NCBI RefSeq assembly: GCF_964340395.1
Contig: NC_135556.1
Location: forward strand, 12,961,410-13,021,409
Direction: 5' to 3'
Origin: Glandiceps talaboti
Taxonomy: Eukaryota > Hemichordata > Enteropneusta > Spengelidae
DNA: 60,000 bases
Part shown: positions 12,561 to 25,767 of the stretch, piece by piece
How positions within the stretch are numbered: position 1 is the first letter of the stretch
Layout of the letters: each line of letters starts with the position of its first letter
Program-made: the position numbers and the translations under genes
The notes under the pieces: model-generated
The model's database searches: none
Told to the model about the DNA's origin: nothing
The model's input: only the letters and a program-made list of their open reading frames with translations

Positions 12561-13925
12561 CAATGAAAACTGTTCCATTTCGTAATCAGAAACATGTATA
12601 GTGAATCATCTTCCTTGAAAAAACCTGAGAAAGTCTACTGGAAAGGGTGATTATGAACACAGAATGACGTTGTTTACAGGAAGTTTGTATTACAGCTTTC
12701 GGCTTTTACACCACGGCTGAGATTTTGATATGCACTCTAGGATTAACAAAGTGTCTTTTACTCCAGTAAGGTTGTCATAATCATGAACTATATCGCTTCG
12801 TTTTTATGTGTGGGAGTGAATGTGTGATAAATTGTTTTCAACTTGAGTAGGATGGCTAGAGGCATAATGAACATCATGTGTACATAATGTATATGATACA
12901 ACTAGCATGTAATCTACCGTAGTCATATATTTTTTAGCACTGGATTTATTTTAGTTTAATACATGCAAAAGCTTTTTCCACAGAAATAAGTCCTACTAAT
13001 ACGAGTTGTCATGTTTCTATATAGTCAGCTGTAGTGAAATGTATCAACAACAGTTACACTGAATACAAATGAGGCCTAACAAACGAGAAATTTACATGCA
13101 CTAAAAGTATATATGTGTCTGTTATATTTATCCCTTGCATTTGTCCCCAAAATTGAAGTGCACCTGACACATCCTAAATTATTATTTTTCATCAGTCAAA
13201 TCAATTTGTTTACAGCATGTATTTTTTTTCCACTTTGTACGTATGTATTTTCACATAGCCAAGGGACAAAATTTTTTTCTAAGAAAGCAGTAGGCATTCT
13301 AAGTAATGTGCACTGTTTAGCTGTATGTATTTTGTTGTAACTCTGGGCAGACTGCTGTATCATGCTGTTCTATATATATTGTTACTTTTCATGGCTGATA
13401 TTTGAATATATGTCAGTGTAACTTCTATCAGCCAGAATTTATAAAATGATTGAAGTGGAATATTTATGTTACGTCGTTGCTTGACTTTACTGCCTTTAGT
13501 TTGGCTTGAATTGTCATGTTTACGTTAATGTTGTGTTTTTATCTTGCTGCTTTATGAAGACTACTCTAGAATCCACTGAGTTTTTCATCAACTTGCCCTT
13601 TCTTCTTCTTCCATAGTTGAGTTCCTATACGGTATCGTTACGATTTACACCCCCACTCACTAAGAAACTACATTAGTATCCAGACTACTTCTTCCATGAC
13701 TGGCCACCTTCAACATGTTGAAGACTTATATGGGGATTTTGCTCTCGCTTTTACCCAACTATGCATGGCATTTTGCTATAATGGTCATAGATTCAGACCT
13801 AAAAATTAGAATACCATTCCTTGCAGTGATGGTGACTATCGTAATCATGTTTACAATCCTACAGCTCAACCCTCTAATTTGGTATATCTTCAAGTCTAGA
13901 ATGCACATTTTCCTGTTGATTTCTT

Positions 13926-13977
13926 CTGAGTGGTTGTATCAAACAGAATCATTGAACACTAACATGAAATGGGCAAT
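13926..13977. mobile_element. MITE family A fragment
   Basis: GAGTGGTTGTATCAAACAGA followed by ATTGAACACTAACATGAAATG matches the right terminal arm of family A. It lies inside a 147-codon open frame (13715-14158), which makes that frame unlikely to be a gene. Confidence 0.6.
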
Positions 13978-15221
13978 AATTCATCAACACATTTTTGATG
14001 ATGTGGTGACTTCTAGAAGTATAACATACCAACTTCAGACTGTACCATTAATTAATTGTTGTATCCGAAAATGTGCTACAGGTATTCAACATCAAACTTC
14101 ATTGTTTATACATATCCGCCTGAAAGACATTCTTAAAGCGTTTCCCATGTCATGTTGAATTTCCTCTTTTAACTGGGATAATGCCTTAGAGTTTCAAAAT
14201 AGTATGCAGTGGAGCTTAAACTGGTATTTGATTATTTTGAATGCATGAAGTTGTTCCAAACACTTCACCTGAGATGATAATGAAAAAAGAATAATGTTGC
14301 TATGGTTACACCTCTTGCGCATTTGCAAAGATCTGAAATATGTGGGTACTAAGGGGTCAGGAAGAGTGACTTTGTGCTTCAGTGAAAAAAAAATGTCAGC
14401 TATTTGCTACTGACTGCAAAGAAATGGGACTTGAAACTGTAGAAGTGCATATGTTGAAAATGAACAGATGGAACAACTCAGATTTCCAAGTGATATGTAT
14501 TAACCCCATCCCCACTTTGAAATCTGAATTATTTCGAAACGAATTTGAAGTCAGTTCTCCTATCTCCACATATACTAACAATGAACTGATTCAAAGTTTA
14601 ATGGTTCGAAACCAGTTTAACTTTACCATAGATGGAAGAATTATATGTATTATGTATTTATATGTATGACATATTACTATCAGTTATATTATTGCCAGTG
14701 GTGCCGGTAAAGTAGAGAACATCGATGACTTCCCATTTTCACACATACAGAAAGACGTACAAAGACTTCCTCTCATTATACCTCTAATGGCCCTAGGTAG
14801 TTCGCAGAAAAGTAGTTATCATGGCTATTTATACTAGTGTCTTCAGAAGGTGACAGAATCCTATGAATTTGTACGAGCCAGCCATCTCTTCTTAAATCTT
14901 AGATGCGAAATAGTGGAAAGAGATAGTTTGAATGTGTATTGCAAAATCCGAAGAAAGATTCATTAATGCCATCATGATGGAATAAAGTTTTTACAAGTAG
15001 TCTGTGGAAACTATTCCCTCGTTGATATACATGCACTGGTACACACAAGACTAGCTCCTCCAGACACACAGTTATATACATGATGTTTGACAGTATGTAA
15101 CTAAGGAGAGCATTGTGTATCATGGAACCAGCAAACAATTGTTTTGTTTGTCCTAAATTTTGGGTTGAATCCCAGTAAGATCGGGGTTGCATGGGGATCT
15201 GGTAAATCTTGCAGATGTTGT

Positions 15222-15903
15222 ACCATTTTTTTTGGTGAGGAACCCTGGTAACAGAGGAAGGAAATGTAATTTGTAAAATATGCGTAGATTTCCATACATT
15301 GTACCATAATAATGATGGGGGACCCGAGTAACAGGTGGGGGAGGGGGTGGGAGGTTGTAAAATATGCATAGATTTCCGTACATTGTACCATAATAATGAT
15401 TGGGAACCCGAGTAACAGGTGGGGGAGGGGGTGGGAGGGTGGGGGGGTTGTAAAATATGCATAGATTTCCATACATTGTACCATAATAATGGTGGGGAAC
15501 CCGAGTAACAGGTGGGGAGGGGGTGGGAGGTTGTAAAATATGCATAGATTTCAGTACATTGTACCATAATAATTATGGGGAACCCGAGTAACAGGTGGGG
15601 GAGGGGGTGGGAGGGTGGGTGGTTGTAAAATATGCATAGATTTCCGTACATTGTACCATAATAATGATGGGGAACCCGAGTAACAGGTGGGGGAGGGGGT
15701 GGGAGGGTGATGGGTGTAAAATATGCATAGATTTCCGTACATTGTACCATAATTTTAATGATGGGGAACCCAAGTAACGGGTGGTGGTGGTGGTGGTGGT
15801 GGTGGTGGTGGTGGTGGGGGGGGGGGGGGGGGGTGTTGTTGTTGTAAAATATGCATAGATTTCCATACCTTGTATAATATTGTGATGGGGAACTCAAGTA
15901 AAA
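15222..15903. repeat. G-rich minisatellite of roughly 85-90 bp, about 7 copies
   Basis: Each unit has TTGTAAAATATGCATAGATT, TACATTGTACCATAATAATG, GGGGAACCCGAGTAACAGG and a G-tract of the type GGTGGGGGAGGGGGTGGGAG. Units begin near 15273, 15354, 15448, 15532, 15623, 15714 and 15843. The final unit contains (GGT)n and an unbroken G run (15778-15835). Several long minus-strand Pro-rich frames are produced by the repeat and are not genes. The G-tracts fit G-quadruplex-forming sequence. Confidence 0.95.
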
Positions 15904-17643
15904 TACCTAGAGAACTCAGGTATATTGTATCTCATTGCCACTCAATTTATATAAATGCCTAATGATGACTGCATGAGAACAAAATAATTCAAATACTAGG
16001 AAATATAGAAGATGATTCCACTAGATTTTATTCTAAGATGATACAAGGAGGAGGGGAAAAAAGCAAGAGATGTTGAATATACAAAGTCAAGTGTATTTAT
16101 TTGGAGACATTCAGGCAGGTGTTGGAAATCATGAGAGTACTAAGGCAATTTAGATTTGACAAATCAGTCACTGAAGTGTGTTCCCTGCCAAGTAATAGAC
16201 TGGTTTGAATTATACACTCTGTTTACCATCTGATAATGTTAATTTGAATTGATAATCATTTTACATCTGCAAAGTAATTTCATCAAAATTGTCAATATTT
16301 AGCGTTCCAGGGATAGTCAATATTTCTAAAAGACAGTCTCATTACAGTAATGGGATTTTCATGTCTAAGGTTAAATAAACACAGTAAGGTACTCCATGTA
16401 TATTTGCCTATAAAATTGGCTTGCTTTAGTACATAGATGGAAATGTATTACCTTGATTAGGTTTGCTTGTCAGTTCTTCAACAACCCTCAATATATTATT
16501 GCAATTTTGTTAAGGGGAATAACTCATTTGACATTTTAATGTCATTATTACCTGAAAATAATGTGAATTGGATAGGAAAAAATGAAAGATGGTATTAAAT
16601 TTGTCGTTACTTATGCATTAATTTTATATATGCCACTCCATAGAAGTGATGCTCCCGAGGCTGAGACTCGAGAGAGCCTTGGCTGTTACTTGATTTTCAT
16701 GCATGGTTGTTTTAAATATCAGAAGGTGAAACTCACTCTGGATTCATGAATATTTATGTTTAAATCACTATTGCATTGTCTGCTGACTCCTAACACTAAA
16801 CAATGAGTGAGGAACAAGTTTCAACTCAGTGTTTTTCAGCAATTGTATATAATATAATGTATGTGTATGTGATGGACCATAAAATCATGAAACCATGACT
16901 CTCCAGAACCCAAAGTTTACAAAAATCATTATGTACATCGTATTCTAGTCAAATTTATGATAATGCCTTGTACACACTATGGGTGTGGCAAGACATGGCT
17001 TTTAGATCTGGGTGGAACACAGCTATATGATTGTAGATGAGAGAAGGACAGCAAAATTCAAAATAAATCAAAATGTCATTTAGGATAGCAAATAGTGTAG
17101 TAGCACTAGTCCTCCAAGTCTACAAGCTATAAGATAGACTATTAAGCTTATAGAAAAAGTTTGCCTAAAACAAAAGAATGAGTATTTAGAATTTAGATAA
17201 CATTAATGAGATGACATGGGATTGAAACATACATGTAGATTCTTAGATTTCAAACTCAAATCTGACAAAATTCTATTGCTCCTATGGTCTCTAAGACTTG
17301 TTTGTCTGCAATATGACAATGAAAAGTGAGGTACAAGGATTTATAGAGTTCAGATATATAAAAACATAAAACACCTAAAAAATGCAATAATGACCCTGCA
17401 GTTGTTGCCAAGTTACACTTTTTCATAGAATATTGAATAGACAACAAAAAATCATGTTTTCATCCCCAAAACCCCATTTTGAGTCAGTGTGAAAAAAGCA
17501 AACAGCATGACAATAAAATTCACATATTTATTACGTTTCTGAAAATATATAGTTTTAGATATATTTATCATCATTATAATTTACTGAAAATCTGCATTTA
17601 TTTCAAAATAAATCATCATTTGTTTCCCATGAACCTGCATCTA

Positions 17644-17700
17644 CCTGTACAAAAGTTGAATATCCTGTACAAAAGTTGAATATCCTGTACAAAAGTTGAA
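17644..17700 (+). repeat. 20-bp tandem repeat, three copies
   Basis: CTGTACAAAAGTTGAATATC repeats almost perfectly. Confidence 0.93.
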
Positions 17701-17809
17701 AGTAGGAAAATATATCACTGTAAAATGTCCTTGACCGGTCTGCCAAAGCTTCCTTTCTGTGAATAATGCTATGGTTGACGTATCCTTGATGTTTCATAGT
17801 CAGTAAATG

Positions 17810-17893
17810 CAATCGTCCTAAACCACAGCCTCTTTTACGGCACCGCAGAGAGCAGTGTCTCGGAAGAAATAACAGCTCTGGCTTGCGAGAATG
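17810..17893 (-). repeat. Dispersed repeat (CTCGCAAGCCAGAGC family), minus copy
   Basis: The reverse complement of CATTCTCGCAAGCCAGAGCT then GTTATTTCTTCC occurs here and in direct orientation at 25768-25800. Flanking GACGGTGCCATAAAAGAGG-type sequence is also shared (CGGCACCGTAAAAGAGGC here read in reverse, with differences). Confidence 0.6.
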
Positions 17894-18149
17894 GTAAATA
17901 ATACAGCTAATAGTAATACAACACATACAGCTACATGTATATGTAGCTAGTATAAGTTATAACTCGTATGAATCAGTGTGATGATAAAGTGGGACTCTGT
18001 CACACTACAGACAAATGTAAGTTGGCAATGCATTATACAAACATATTGATAACTCTTGTTATATTATGAAACTAGACAAAATAAAAATGGAATTAATATA
18101 CTAGTATTCAAAGTAATTGTATGTTTTAGGTTAAAAAATTGCATATATT

Positions 18150-18278
18150 AGTTAACTGAACTATAAGATAAAACTTGAAATGTGTACAACAAACTACATT
18201 ACTGTATATTTACATATACCGTACGTACGTACGTACGTACATACATACATACATACATACATACATACATACATACAT

Positions 18279-18333
<55 letters not shown>

Positions 18334-18990
18334 TACATACATACATACATACATACATACATACATACATACATACATACATACATACATAAGTATGTAT
18401 GTATGTATGTACGTATATACATACGTATGTATGTATGTATATATGTATGTATGTACATACACAGTTACATACACACACACACACACACATTTTTAAATAT
18501 ATATTATATTTACACACAACACACATTTACATGCATATATGAAAGTGCAGATAACTAAACTATAAGATAAAAGTTACTGTGGTACATATGTGTACAGCAG
18601 ACTCCATTTCTATAGATTCACACACATATACACCCACATACAGTTACTTGTGAGGTATAATATGAAAATGCAGATAACTGATCTAGAACTATGAGATAAA
18701 AATCACTATGGTATAACTGTCACGTGTACAACAAATTCCATTTCTAACATATATGTATAATGTAGATTATATTTGTATTGCATGTTATATTTTTATGCTA
18801 CATGTAGTATGCAAATTTTAGTATAAAAATGCAAAGAACTGAATTCTAATAAAACTCAGCCATGTGTACAACAAACTCCATTTCTGTAGATTTACATATA
18901 TTATATTTACATATGTATATGAAAATGCAGATAAACTGAGGTATATAAGATACAGCATCAGTACTATGTGTGTACAGCTAATGGTAAAAG
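18150..18990 (+). repeat. Degenerate tandem repeat (~130-300 bp spacing) containing an expanded microsatellite
   Basis: The phrase GTGTACAACAAACTCCATTT with a preceding CAGATAACTRAACTATAAGA recurs near 18158, 18548, 18670, 18830 and 18930. The ATAC/AGAC microsatellite at 18220-18456 sits within the first unit, which explains the irregular spacing. Confidence 0.7.
18220..18456. repeat. Compound tetranucleotide microsatellite (GTAC)n(ATAC)n(AGAC)n(ATAC)n(GTAT)n
   Basis: About 237 bp of tetranucleotides in five blocks: GTAC, ATAC, AGAC, ATAC, then GTAT with some ATGT/ATAC. The final GTAT block is the reverse complement of ATAC, so the locus can form a hairpin. Open frames on both strands are artefacts. 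Confidence 0.97.
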
Positions 18991-19343
18991 GATGCCTTTC
19001 TTGTTAGACAAATATGAAATACAATTAATATATAGCATTGGATTATTTGCATTGAAATTCAAATATTAACAACATACAGAAAGTTAATAACATTATGTGT
19101 GTTGGGTTTCAACTCAAATATTATGGACATCTGTGCATGTTTTTATTTCTTGAAATGCATAGACAATACAATTGTAACTGATCCAGTAAGGAGTGGCATT
19201 CTAAATATAACTTGCACAATGTCAAATATTAGGCATAAGGTATTATTGCCGTTTGTTAGTATTTAGTATTGATAGGAATACGGTACCTGCAATAATTCGA
19301 CCATTAGAAAGTCAACTCTTATGTAATTTCTTATTTGAAGAAA

Positions 19344-19363
19344 TCAGGGGGGGGGGGGGGGGG
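19344..19363 (+). repeat. Poly-G run
   Basis: About 18 consecutive G bases after ATCA. Confidence 0.9.
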
Positions 19364-19990
19364 TGTCACGTCATTATAGTCATATAATTGGCAGGCAAGT
19401 CTACTCTAGCCGATGTAGTCTATGGGTAGTTCCTATTATACCTGTCAACTTTTTCTACGGTCATAATCCTCTACGTTACGATCACTATGATCATTTCCGT
19501 GGAGAAAGAAACCACCAGATGCTTGGTTTGCTTATATACCTATAGATACTGAGATCAAAGAACAGAGCAGTCCATTGTTTTGATGCTGAAACTAAGTGAA
19601 ATTTAAAGTCTTTTTCGGAAAAAGCAGTGTCTGATCCTAGGGCATGATGGATGGATGGATGGACATAATTATCTTCAGGTTCCCAGTCATCAAACTTTAG
19701 AGTGAGCTTTCTCAGCTTTCGTTGTCTACTATTAGCACATATGAAGATAATAAAAGCATTATAAATATGAAATGAAGATCTATTCTGCTCTGATTTATAA
19801 CAATTCATGAAGCCAGTGGTTTGCGAGAATCAAGAATAAGCTGGATTGTGGAGAAATAAGACAACAATAATCTGCTACAGAATTTAAGGTTTTTAAGTGA
19901 AATTATTGTATTGGGATATCTTAAAATATCTTAAGAAAGGCTGTTATTAGCTCAGGCAGAGACTTGTCTTGGTTTTACTCTCCCAAGTTA

Positions 19991-20338
19991 CAGCCCAGTT
20001 CATGTTAGTGTTCACTGGCTCTGTTTGATACACCCACGCTGAAACCATTAATTAAGAAACTGCACATTCTATACTTTAAGATAGTAAGATTGAATGAATA
20101 CAGTTTCTTGCAACATTTTGTCTAAAATGAAATGAACTAAAAGGTGCCACCATGCAGACATCAGATTTGGACATCAAAACAGTGGCACATACATGTCTGG
20201 CATCTGGTTACATGATTTATTTGATAATTGCTAAAATGTAGCAAGAAGTTCTGATCTTGCTATTACTAGTGTAGAATATTGGTTTCTGCATGGTTGTATT
20301 AGACCAAGCCAGTGAACAGTAACTTGAGATGAGCTGTA
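19991..20338. mobile_element. Palindromic MITE, family A, full copy with TA flanks
   Basis: The left end CAGCCCAGTTCATGTTAGTG plus TTCACTGGCTCTGTTTGATA mirrors the right end CAGTGAACAGTAACTTGAGA then TGAGCTG, with TA on both sides. The terminal CAG/CTG and TA flanks fit a Tc1/mariner-type MITE. The centre carries the arms ACATTTTGTCTAAAATGAA and GCTAAAATGTAGCAAGAAG. Confidence 0.75.
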
Positions 20339-20413
20339 TGTATCCACCAAACCAACATTAATGATTAGTACTAGGTTTTCAAAAAGTGAATACACAGTTA
20401 CTGTAAACCTGGA

Positions 20414-20575
20414 AATTTTCACCAAAGATTTATTTTCGCTACAGAAAACAAAAACACAAAAATAAGTAGTGACTAAAATACCTTCTTGCACGTGAATTTT
20501 CACCAAAGATTTATTTTCGCTACAGAAAACAAAAACGCAAAAATAAGTAGTGACTAAAATACCTTCTTGCACATG
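20414..20575 (+). repeat. 81-bp direct tandem duplication
   Basis: AATTTTCACCAAAGATTTAT to CCTTCTTGCACRTG is present twice, differing at about two bases, which points to a recent duplication. Confidence 0.95.
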
Positions 20576-22837
20576 AACACAATGTACCAGTCTGGTAGTT
20601 AGAGAAAATTGGTCTTCAAGAACGTGCTGAAGACCGTAAAATCGTTGTAGTAGTGAAAATATCTAGGTTTTCAGTATTAATGTATACTAGGTACACAGAA
20701 TACCGTATTTGTATAAAATCAAAATGTGACTTTACATAGGCAACAAATTTCTTCCTAATTACTTCTGGTCTCCAGAAAATGCCTCAGTCCAATGTCATGC
20801 ATCTAATTGTTTATTGCACAGTAATTTCGGATATTGAGATCCAGCAAAACATCTCAGGTTATGAAAAAATTCAACATCCATTTACAACAACAACATCTCT
20901 CAACATTACCTGTTTGCTTTCTTCTGTTTGATGTATTCAATATACAGTACGAGTCAGGTCGTAATTACTGAGAGTTGCTGTTGTGATTGCAGTAAATGAA
21001 GTGTGAAATAGCCTGAGATCACTAAATGGACTTGTGGGGATTTATTTGCAATGATAGAGAGATCAATGTATTGAAAACTGTTGGATAAACTGTTGTTAGG
21101 AGAACTAATTTCCCAGCAATGATGATAGACAGTGACTTCAATACGTTGAAATCCATTCTTCATGTCATCTTGATGTACAAACAAACTATGCTGGTAAAGG
21201 TTCCTGAGCAATCAGTACAGTGGTATCTTTTTTGATACTAGGTGAAATTGGTGCCATGCCTTTTGTGGGTTTGTGCGTGTAAGTTATAATGACAGATGCA
21301 AACTACTGACTAGTCTGATAATAGCTTCAGATTTTGTTTCCACAAGCTCCTGCTGTAACCATGGTAATGACTTGGGATTTGAGTCAAAGATGTTAGATTA
21401 CTGATCAGAAACACTTAATTCAGTATGAACTTCAAATAAAATAGCAAGTTGAAACATGGAGCTATGGAAAAGTTTTATTTACAGGCAGTTTTGATTTGAT
21501 TTGATGTTCTTTTCACAAGTTGTTCATAGAAACATTCCATCTGTGATGTTATCATCATCTGTATTTCTAACATATTGAGGGAAGCTGAACCAAACTTGGT
21601 TGCTCATTGACTTGAGGATACACTACAACAACAGACATAGGAGAGGTTTAGCTGCACATTAGAATGTGTATGCACATATGAGGGTAATCAAGCAGGCATA
21701 CACATAATGATGTGTACAGAGTTACATTTATAGTTACATTTTGTATGTGTTACAGAAAGAAAAGTTGTAAGGCAGTGGAACATGCATGTTTATCTGAAGT
21801 GAAAGAATTTGTATTGCTGGTTAGAATGGTATGCCATTGATTTCCAAACTTGACGATATTTTAGACATTTTCCCAAAAAGTACCCAAAAGAAAAATTCAA
21901 AAGTTAGCTTACAGTTACATTTCTGAACTTTGATATCAAAATTGCAGCATTTAAAAATAGAAGAAAAATGACTAAAACTTATCATGTATTTACAGTCATG
22001 TGTAGACCGCCCTTTTCACATTGACGACTGCTACAGAATGCTGCAGTGCCTTCAAATTATGCAATGATGACACTATGTGTACAGAACATACATAAATTTG
22101 TGCAATCTCTTTCCAATGTATATGCCTAAACCTCACTATTATCTAGAACTGCAGATGACATGGTCATTCATGATGTAGAAGTTTCCGGCTATGCCTGCAT
22201 TGTTAATATGCTTGTGTGTGGTATGGTAGTATTTATTTACATGTACACCAACTGGTGCCTTCCATTGATTGCACTTCAGCAGGGCATCAGTAAACTATAG
22301 AGAGAGTGACAGTAACATGACAAGTGGGCAGCATTCCGTACATACAACATTGATTTCCTTTACACATGCCTCTAATTTCTAAAACAGGACACAAAAGTCA
22401 ATACAACAATTGACACAACAGGTACAGATTGTTCCATAGGCAAGACTATTATGTAGCAGGTGAGCAGAACACTGTCTTTGCAAACTAAACATTAAGAAAT
22501 ATTGATTTGTGGGATGGTCTTTACTGTAGGTGCCTGTGTCTATATCCACAGATGGACAATGGAATTCCAATCTTCAGCTGACTTGTATTTGACAAACTTC
22601 TACCAATTAGCTACATATAATTAACTTTCAAAATATATGCATTAGTTAAAACCATTTTCGACTTCGTGGTCAGAACTGCAGATGGCTGACTGCATGTACC
22701 TCACATGGAATACGTATGTAGCTATTTCACCATTATTGTACAAATTAGTGCTAATTTCTATAGGTATATATTTAGCTTTTTACTTGCTTGTTTTGTTTAT
22801 TTTCTGTGATTCGAAATTGCAGTTCACATTATAATAT

Positions 22838-23290
22838 TTAGATGTATGTAAAAGTAACAGCAAATGAATGGATACCATATTTACTTGACTTTCGAAATGT
22901 CATCAAATTAATGATGGCAAATTGCTACATACATGTACATGACATCTTAGTACTCGTTATCACAATTGTGGTTTTTCACCCGCATAATTGGAATATTATT
23001 GGTGAATTTGAAATTTCAATTCAGGGTTAAGTGGTGCAACGTGTCACAGATGAATGGATGTTATCTGGACATGACTTTTGAAACATCAAATTAATGACAA
23101 CAAATTGTTGTACATGACAAATTGACTTCTCATTATCATACGGTTTTTAGGTTTTAAATAGCACATTTTGCACAGTATTTTTTGTGAATTCAATTCAAGT
23201 CATGTTTAGATGTATTAGGACAACAGTTGAACGGATGTCATCTGGAGTTAACATTTGAAACATCATCAAATTCAACATCAAGTATCTAAT
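22838..23290 (+). repeat. Degenerate ~190-bp tandem repeat, about three copies
   Basis: Each copy has an ACAG.TGAATGGATR..ATCTGG-like start, then GACTTTYGAAAYATCAAATT and AATTTGAAATTTCAATTCA-type sequence (near 22860, 23045 and 23225). Identity is low, so this is an old array. Confidence 0.6.
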
Positions 23291-23340
23291 TAAATTTCCA
23301 CAAGACCACTTGACCTTCACTTTGTATTAAACTTAATATG

Positions 23341-23780
23341 CTTGCTCTTGTTGTTGCCATAGATCAGGGGGTAGCAATTAATTGGATTGAGTGTGTTTAC
23401 AAAATCTTGTTTGCTATAGCTTTTCAATAGAGATTTTACATGTAACTCTAGTTAGGCTTGAGATTTGGCTATCTGACTCAGCATACTAACTTCCGTGTAT
23501 CCAAGACTATTGCTACATGTACTGAGGCCAGAGAGTTGACATAATGGATCAAGTGACATCATGAAGTCAGATAGCCAAGCTATTCTATGACTAGATCTTG
23601 TACATGCATATGTAGCTTGTTGAATGTTGTTGTCAATCTAGTGTGAGATGGTAATTACATTTGCAGATTAATACAATCAGGACATGTACTAGCTCTCTCA
23701 TGTTGCCATAGATCAGAGAGTAGCAATTAACTACAGGAATTGGATGTAGTGTCTTGTATCAAATCTTGTTTGCAATAGAA
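23341..23780. repeat. Direct repeat pair flanking a short inverted repeat
   Basis: TGTTGCCATAGATCAGGGGG and TAGCAATTAATTGG...AAATCTTGTTTGC (23341-23420) recur as TGTTGCCATAGATCAGAGAG and TAGCAATTAACT...AAATCTTGTTTGC (23700-23780). Between them TTGGCTATCTGACT (about 23467) is mirrored by AGTCAGATAGCCAA (about 23565). Confidence 0.7.
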
Positions 23781-23804
23781 ATCATAAGTAGACATAGTCC
23801 TAGT

Positions 23805-24285
23805 ATAGTTGCAATAATTGTAGTATTTGTTATGATTTTGAGGGGTTTTTCTTCTGTTTTTGTGCTTTTTTTTCGTTCCAATGTTTAAGTGGAAACAAAC
23901 GTTACAATTTCTATAACATTATCGCAAATAGATGGAAGTGAAGCAGATCTGAACTGCCAAGTTGAGTTGGTTTTTCTGCTAAATTACGCCTTACTTGCCA
24001 AAAAATTGGACATTTGCTAACTCCGACATTTTTTATGGAGCCTTCAAGACCCAAGAAGTGTTCAGAGGTACCAATCCCATCAAAATCAGCACAAGTAGCA
24101 TTTTGTAATGGATAGTATGCTGACATCTCACTGACGTTTTCAGCATGATCTTGTCTATTTGAGTTTGCCCAGCAGGAATTGTAGCATTTGTTTCCAATTA
24201 AACATCGGAATGAAAAAAAAGCACAAGAACAGAAGATAAACCCTCAAAATCACAACAAACGCTACAATTATTGCACCTAAGTCCG
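23805..24285. mobile_element. TIR element with ~110-bp arms
   Basis: The left arm starts GTTGCAATAATTGTAG and continues through GATTTTGAGGGGTTTTTCTT and TGTGCTTTTTTTTCGTTCCA to GGAAACAAACGTTACAAT. The right arm is its inverted copy: TTGTAGCATTTGTTTCCAAT ... AAAAAAAAGCACAAGAACAG ... CTACAATTATTGCAC. Arms are about 85-90 percent alike by eye. The interior holds a 71-codon minus-strand frame (23911-24126) of unknown relation; it could be captured host sequence. Confidence 0.75.
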
Positions 24286-24807
24286 AGGAGTGTATACTAT
24301 TACATGTACATACAGTGTTGTCAATCTAGTATTAGATACAAGATGATGACATCAAGGTTACCTGGAATCTGTTGGGATACTGATATCAAGTTTCTGTGTC
24401 GATATTAGGAATGAAAGTCGGTAATCTTTATTACATTTGAGCTGCCCTTGGGCCATCACATACAGCTTGTATATATAACAAGGGTTGTTTCACATTGTAT
24501 ATGTATTATATACAGTAGACTTAAAACTGATTCCACCATAATATTGCAGTAATAATTTATGTAAAACTGACTTCACAGTTGAAGCTTCAGTCATTAGAAA
24601 GATCAAGTAATCAGGAGAGATTCCCAAAAGCAAATGAATCTGAATGCAGGTTTGTTACTCCATCTATATTCCATACTTAAATGCATGTACACTTGTTGAT
24701 CAGCTTGGGTCGATGAACTTACCAGAATTACCATGAGGGATGTCAGAAGTAAAAGTCAAGAGTCGCTTGTGTTCCCAGATGAATAACATCATTAAATCTC
24801 TTGTACC

Positions 24808-25167
24808 ATGACTGTACTTCAGTATATGGTTCTTTGTATCAAGGTACTTGATTCTGTTTTATCAATTTTATTGCACTTCTCCAAACTATTCTTCTTCGCG
24901 TCACAAACCTCTTGTCATCATCAGAGTGGTAAAATACAATACAATATGGCTGCTGAATATTGTGATATCTCTGTGGGAAAATCAAAGATTGATGATTTCC
25001 TTGAATACAAGATTGTGAACATCAAAATTTCTTGTATTATTTCAAAGAGGACCAGCACAAGCTTTCATATGCCAAAGTTTTGGAGAGATTTGAAGAACTT
25101 GGATTTGCTGGAAATTTATCTCCAAGGTGCATTCTCAGTGACTGGTATTCATGATGTCCTATTTTGA
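24808..25167 (+). other. 119-codon open frame, possible gene or retrocopy fragment (weak)
   Basis: Reads MTVLQYMVLCIKVLDSVLSI at the start and ends LQGAFSVTGIHDVLF. The latter half (from MAAEYCDISVGKSKIDDFLE) looks more coding-like than its surroundings in codon composition, and the AG at 24923 follows a pyrimidine-rich stretch, so it might be a terminal exon. I recognise no family and cannot connect it by splicing. It may be chance. Confidence 0.15.
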
Positions 25168-25767
25168 TCACAAACTCTAAATAAACACACTACTGAAACA
25201 TGTAAATACACATATTTTTGGTGGATTGAGATTCCTTCTTATCTTAGTTAGAAGGAAACCCCAAAATGGCTGTTTTGTGGTGGTTTTGAACCTGACGAAT
25301 ACTGACTGGTTGCCTGCATTTCAGTCATCTGAGATAGGCAGTAATATGTTAATTTGCCAGTAAAAAGTGAAATCTGATATAAAAAAATACAATATACTAT
25401 AAAAGGACTTGGAATTAACAATATTTAACTACATGGACTACTGCTATAATTTCTAGCCATGCATATGATAACTCAAACCTCAAGATCTTAATATCCCTTG
25501 TCATGGACAGCATTATGTTTAGTTCCTTATATACCGGTACATGTAGTGCACATAGTCTGAATTTGTAGGTAGTGAACCATCTAGTAGAACTGCAGAAAAA
25601 GTTTGTCCAGCACCAGTGATCCTTAGGTTCCACTGATAAGATAAAACTAGTGTGAAAACAGGAGATTACTAAAAACCCTGGCCTTTGATAACATAGTTGG
25701 TAAGCAGATCAATATTGAGAGCAAGTATCAGTCACGCTGCTATGTTTTTATGTAATGCTTGGAACGT

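Noticed and set aside
13715-14158. 147-codon plus-strand open frame with hydrophobic stretches
   Set aside because: Overlaps a MITE family A fragment, has AT-driven hydrophobic composition and no recognisable domain.
14470-14545. Small inverted repeat (CAGATTTCCAAGTG / CACTTTGAAATCTG)
   Set aside because: Arms only about 20 nt with mismatches; not separable from chance in AT-rich DNA.
14899-15897. 332-codon minus-strand open frame rich in Pro and repeated YGTMYGNLCIFYN
   Set aside because: Entirely generated by the G-rich minisatellite; overlapping frames read similar repeats. No splice or domain evidence.
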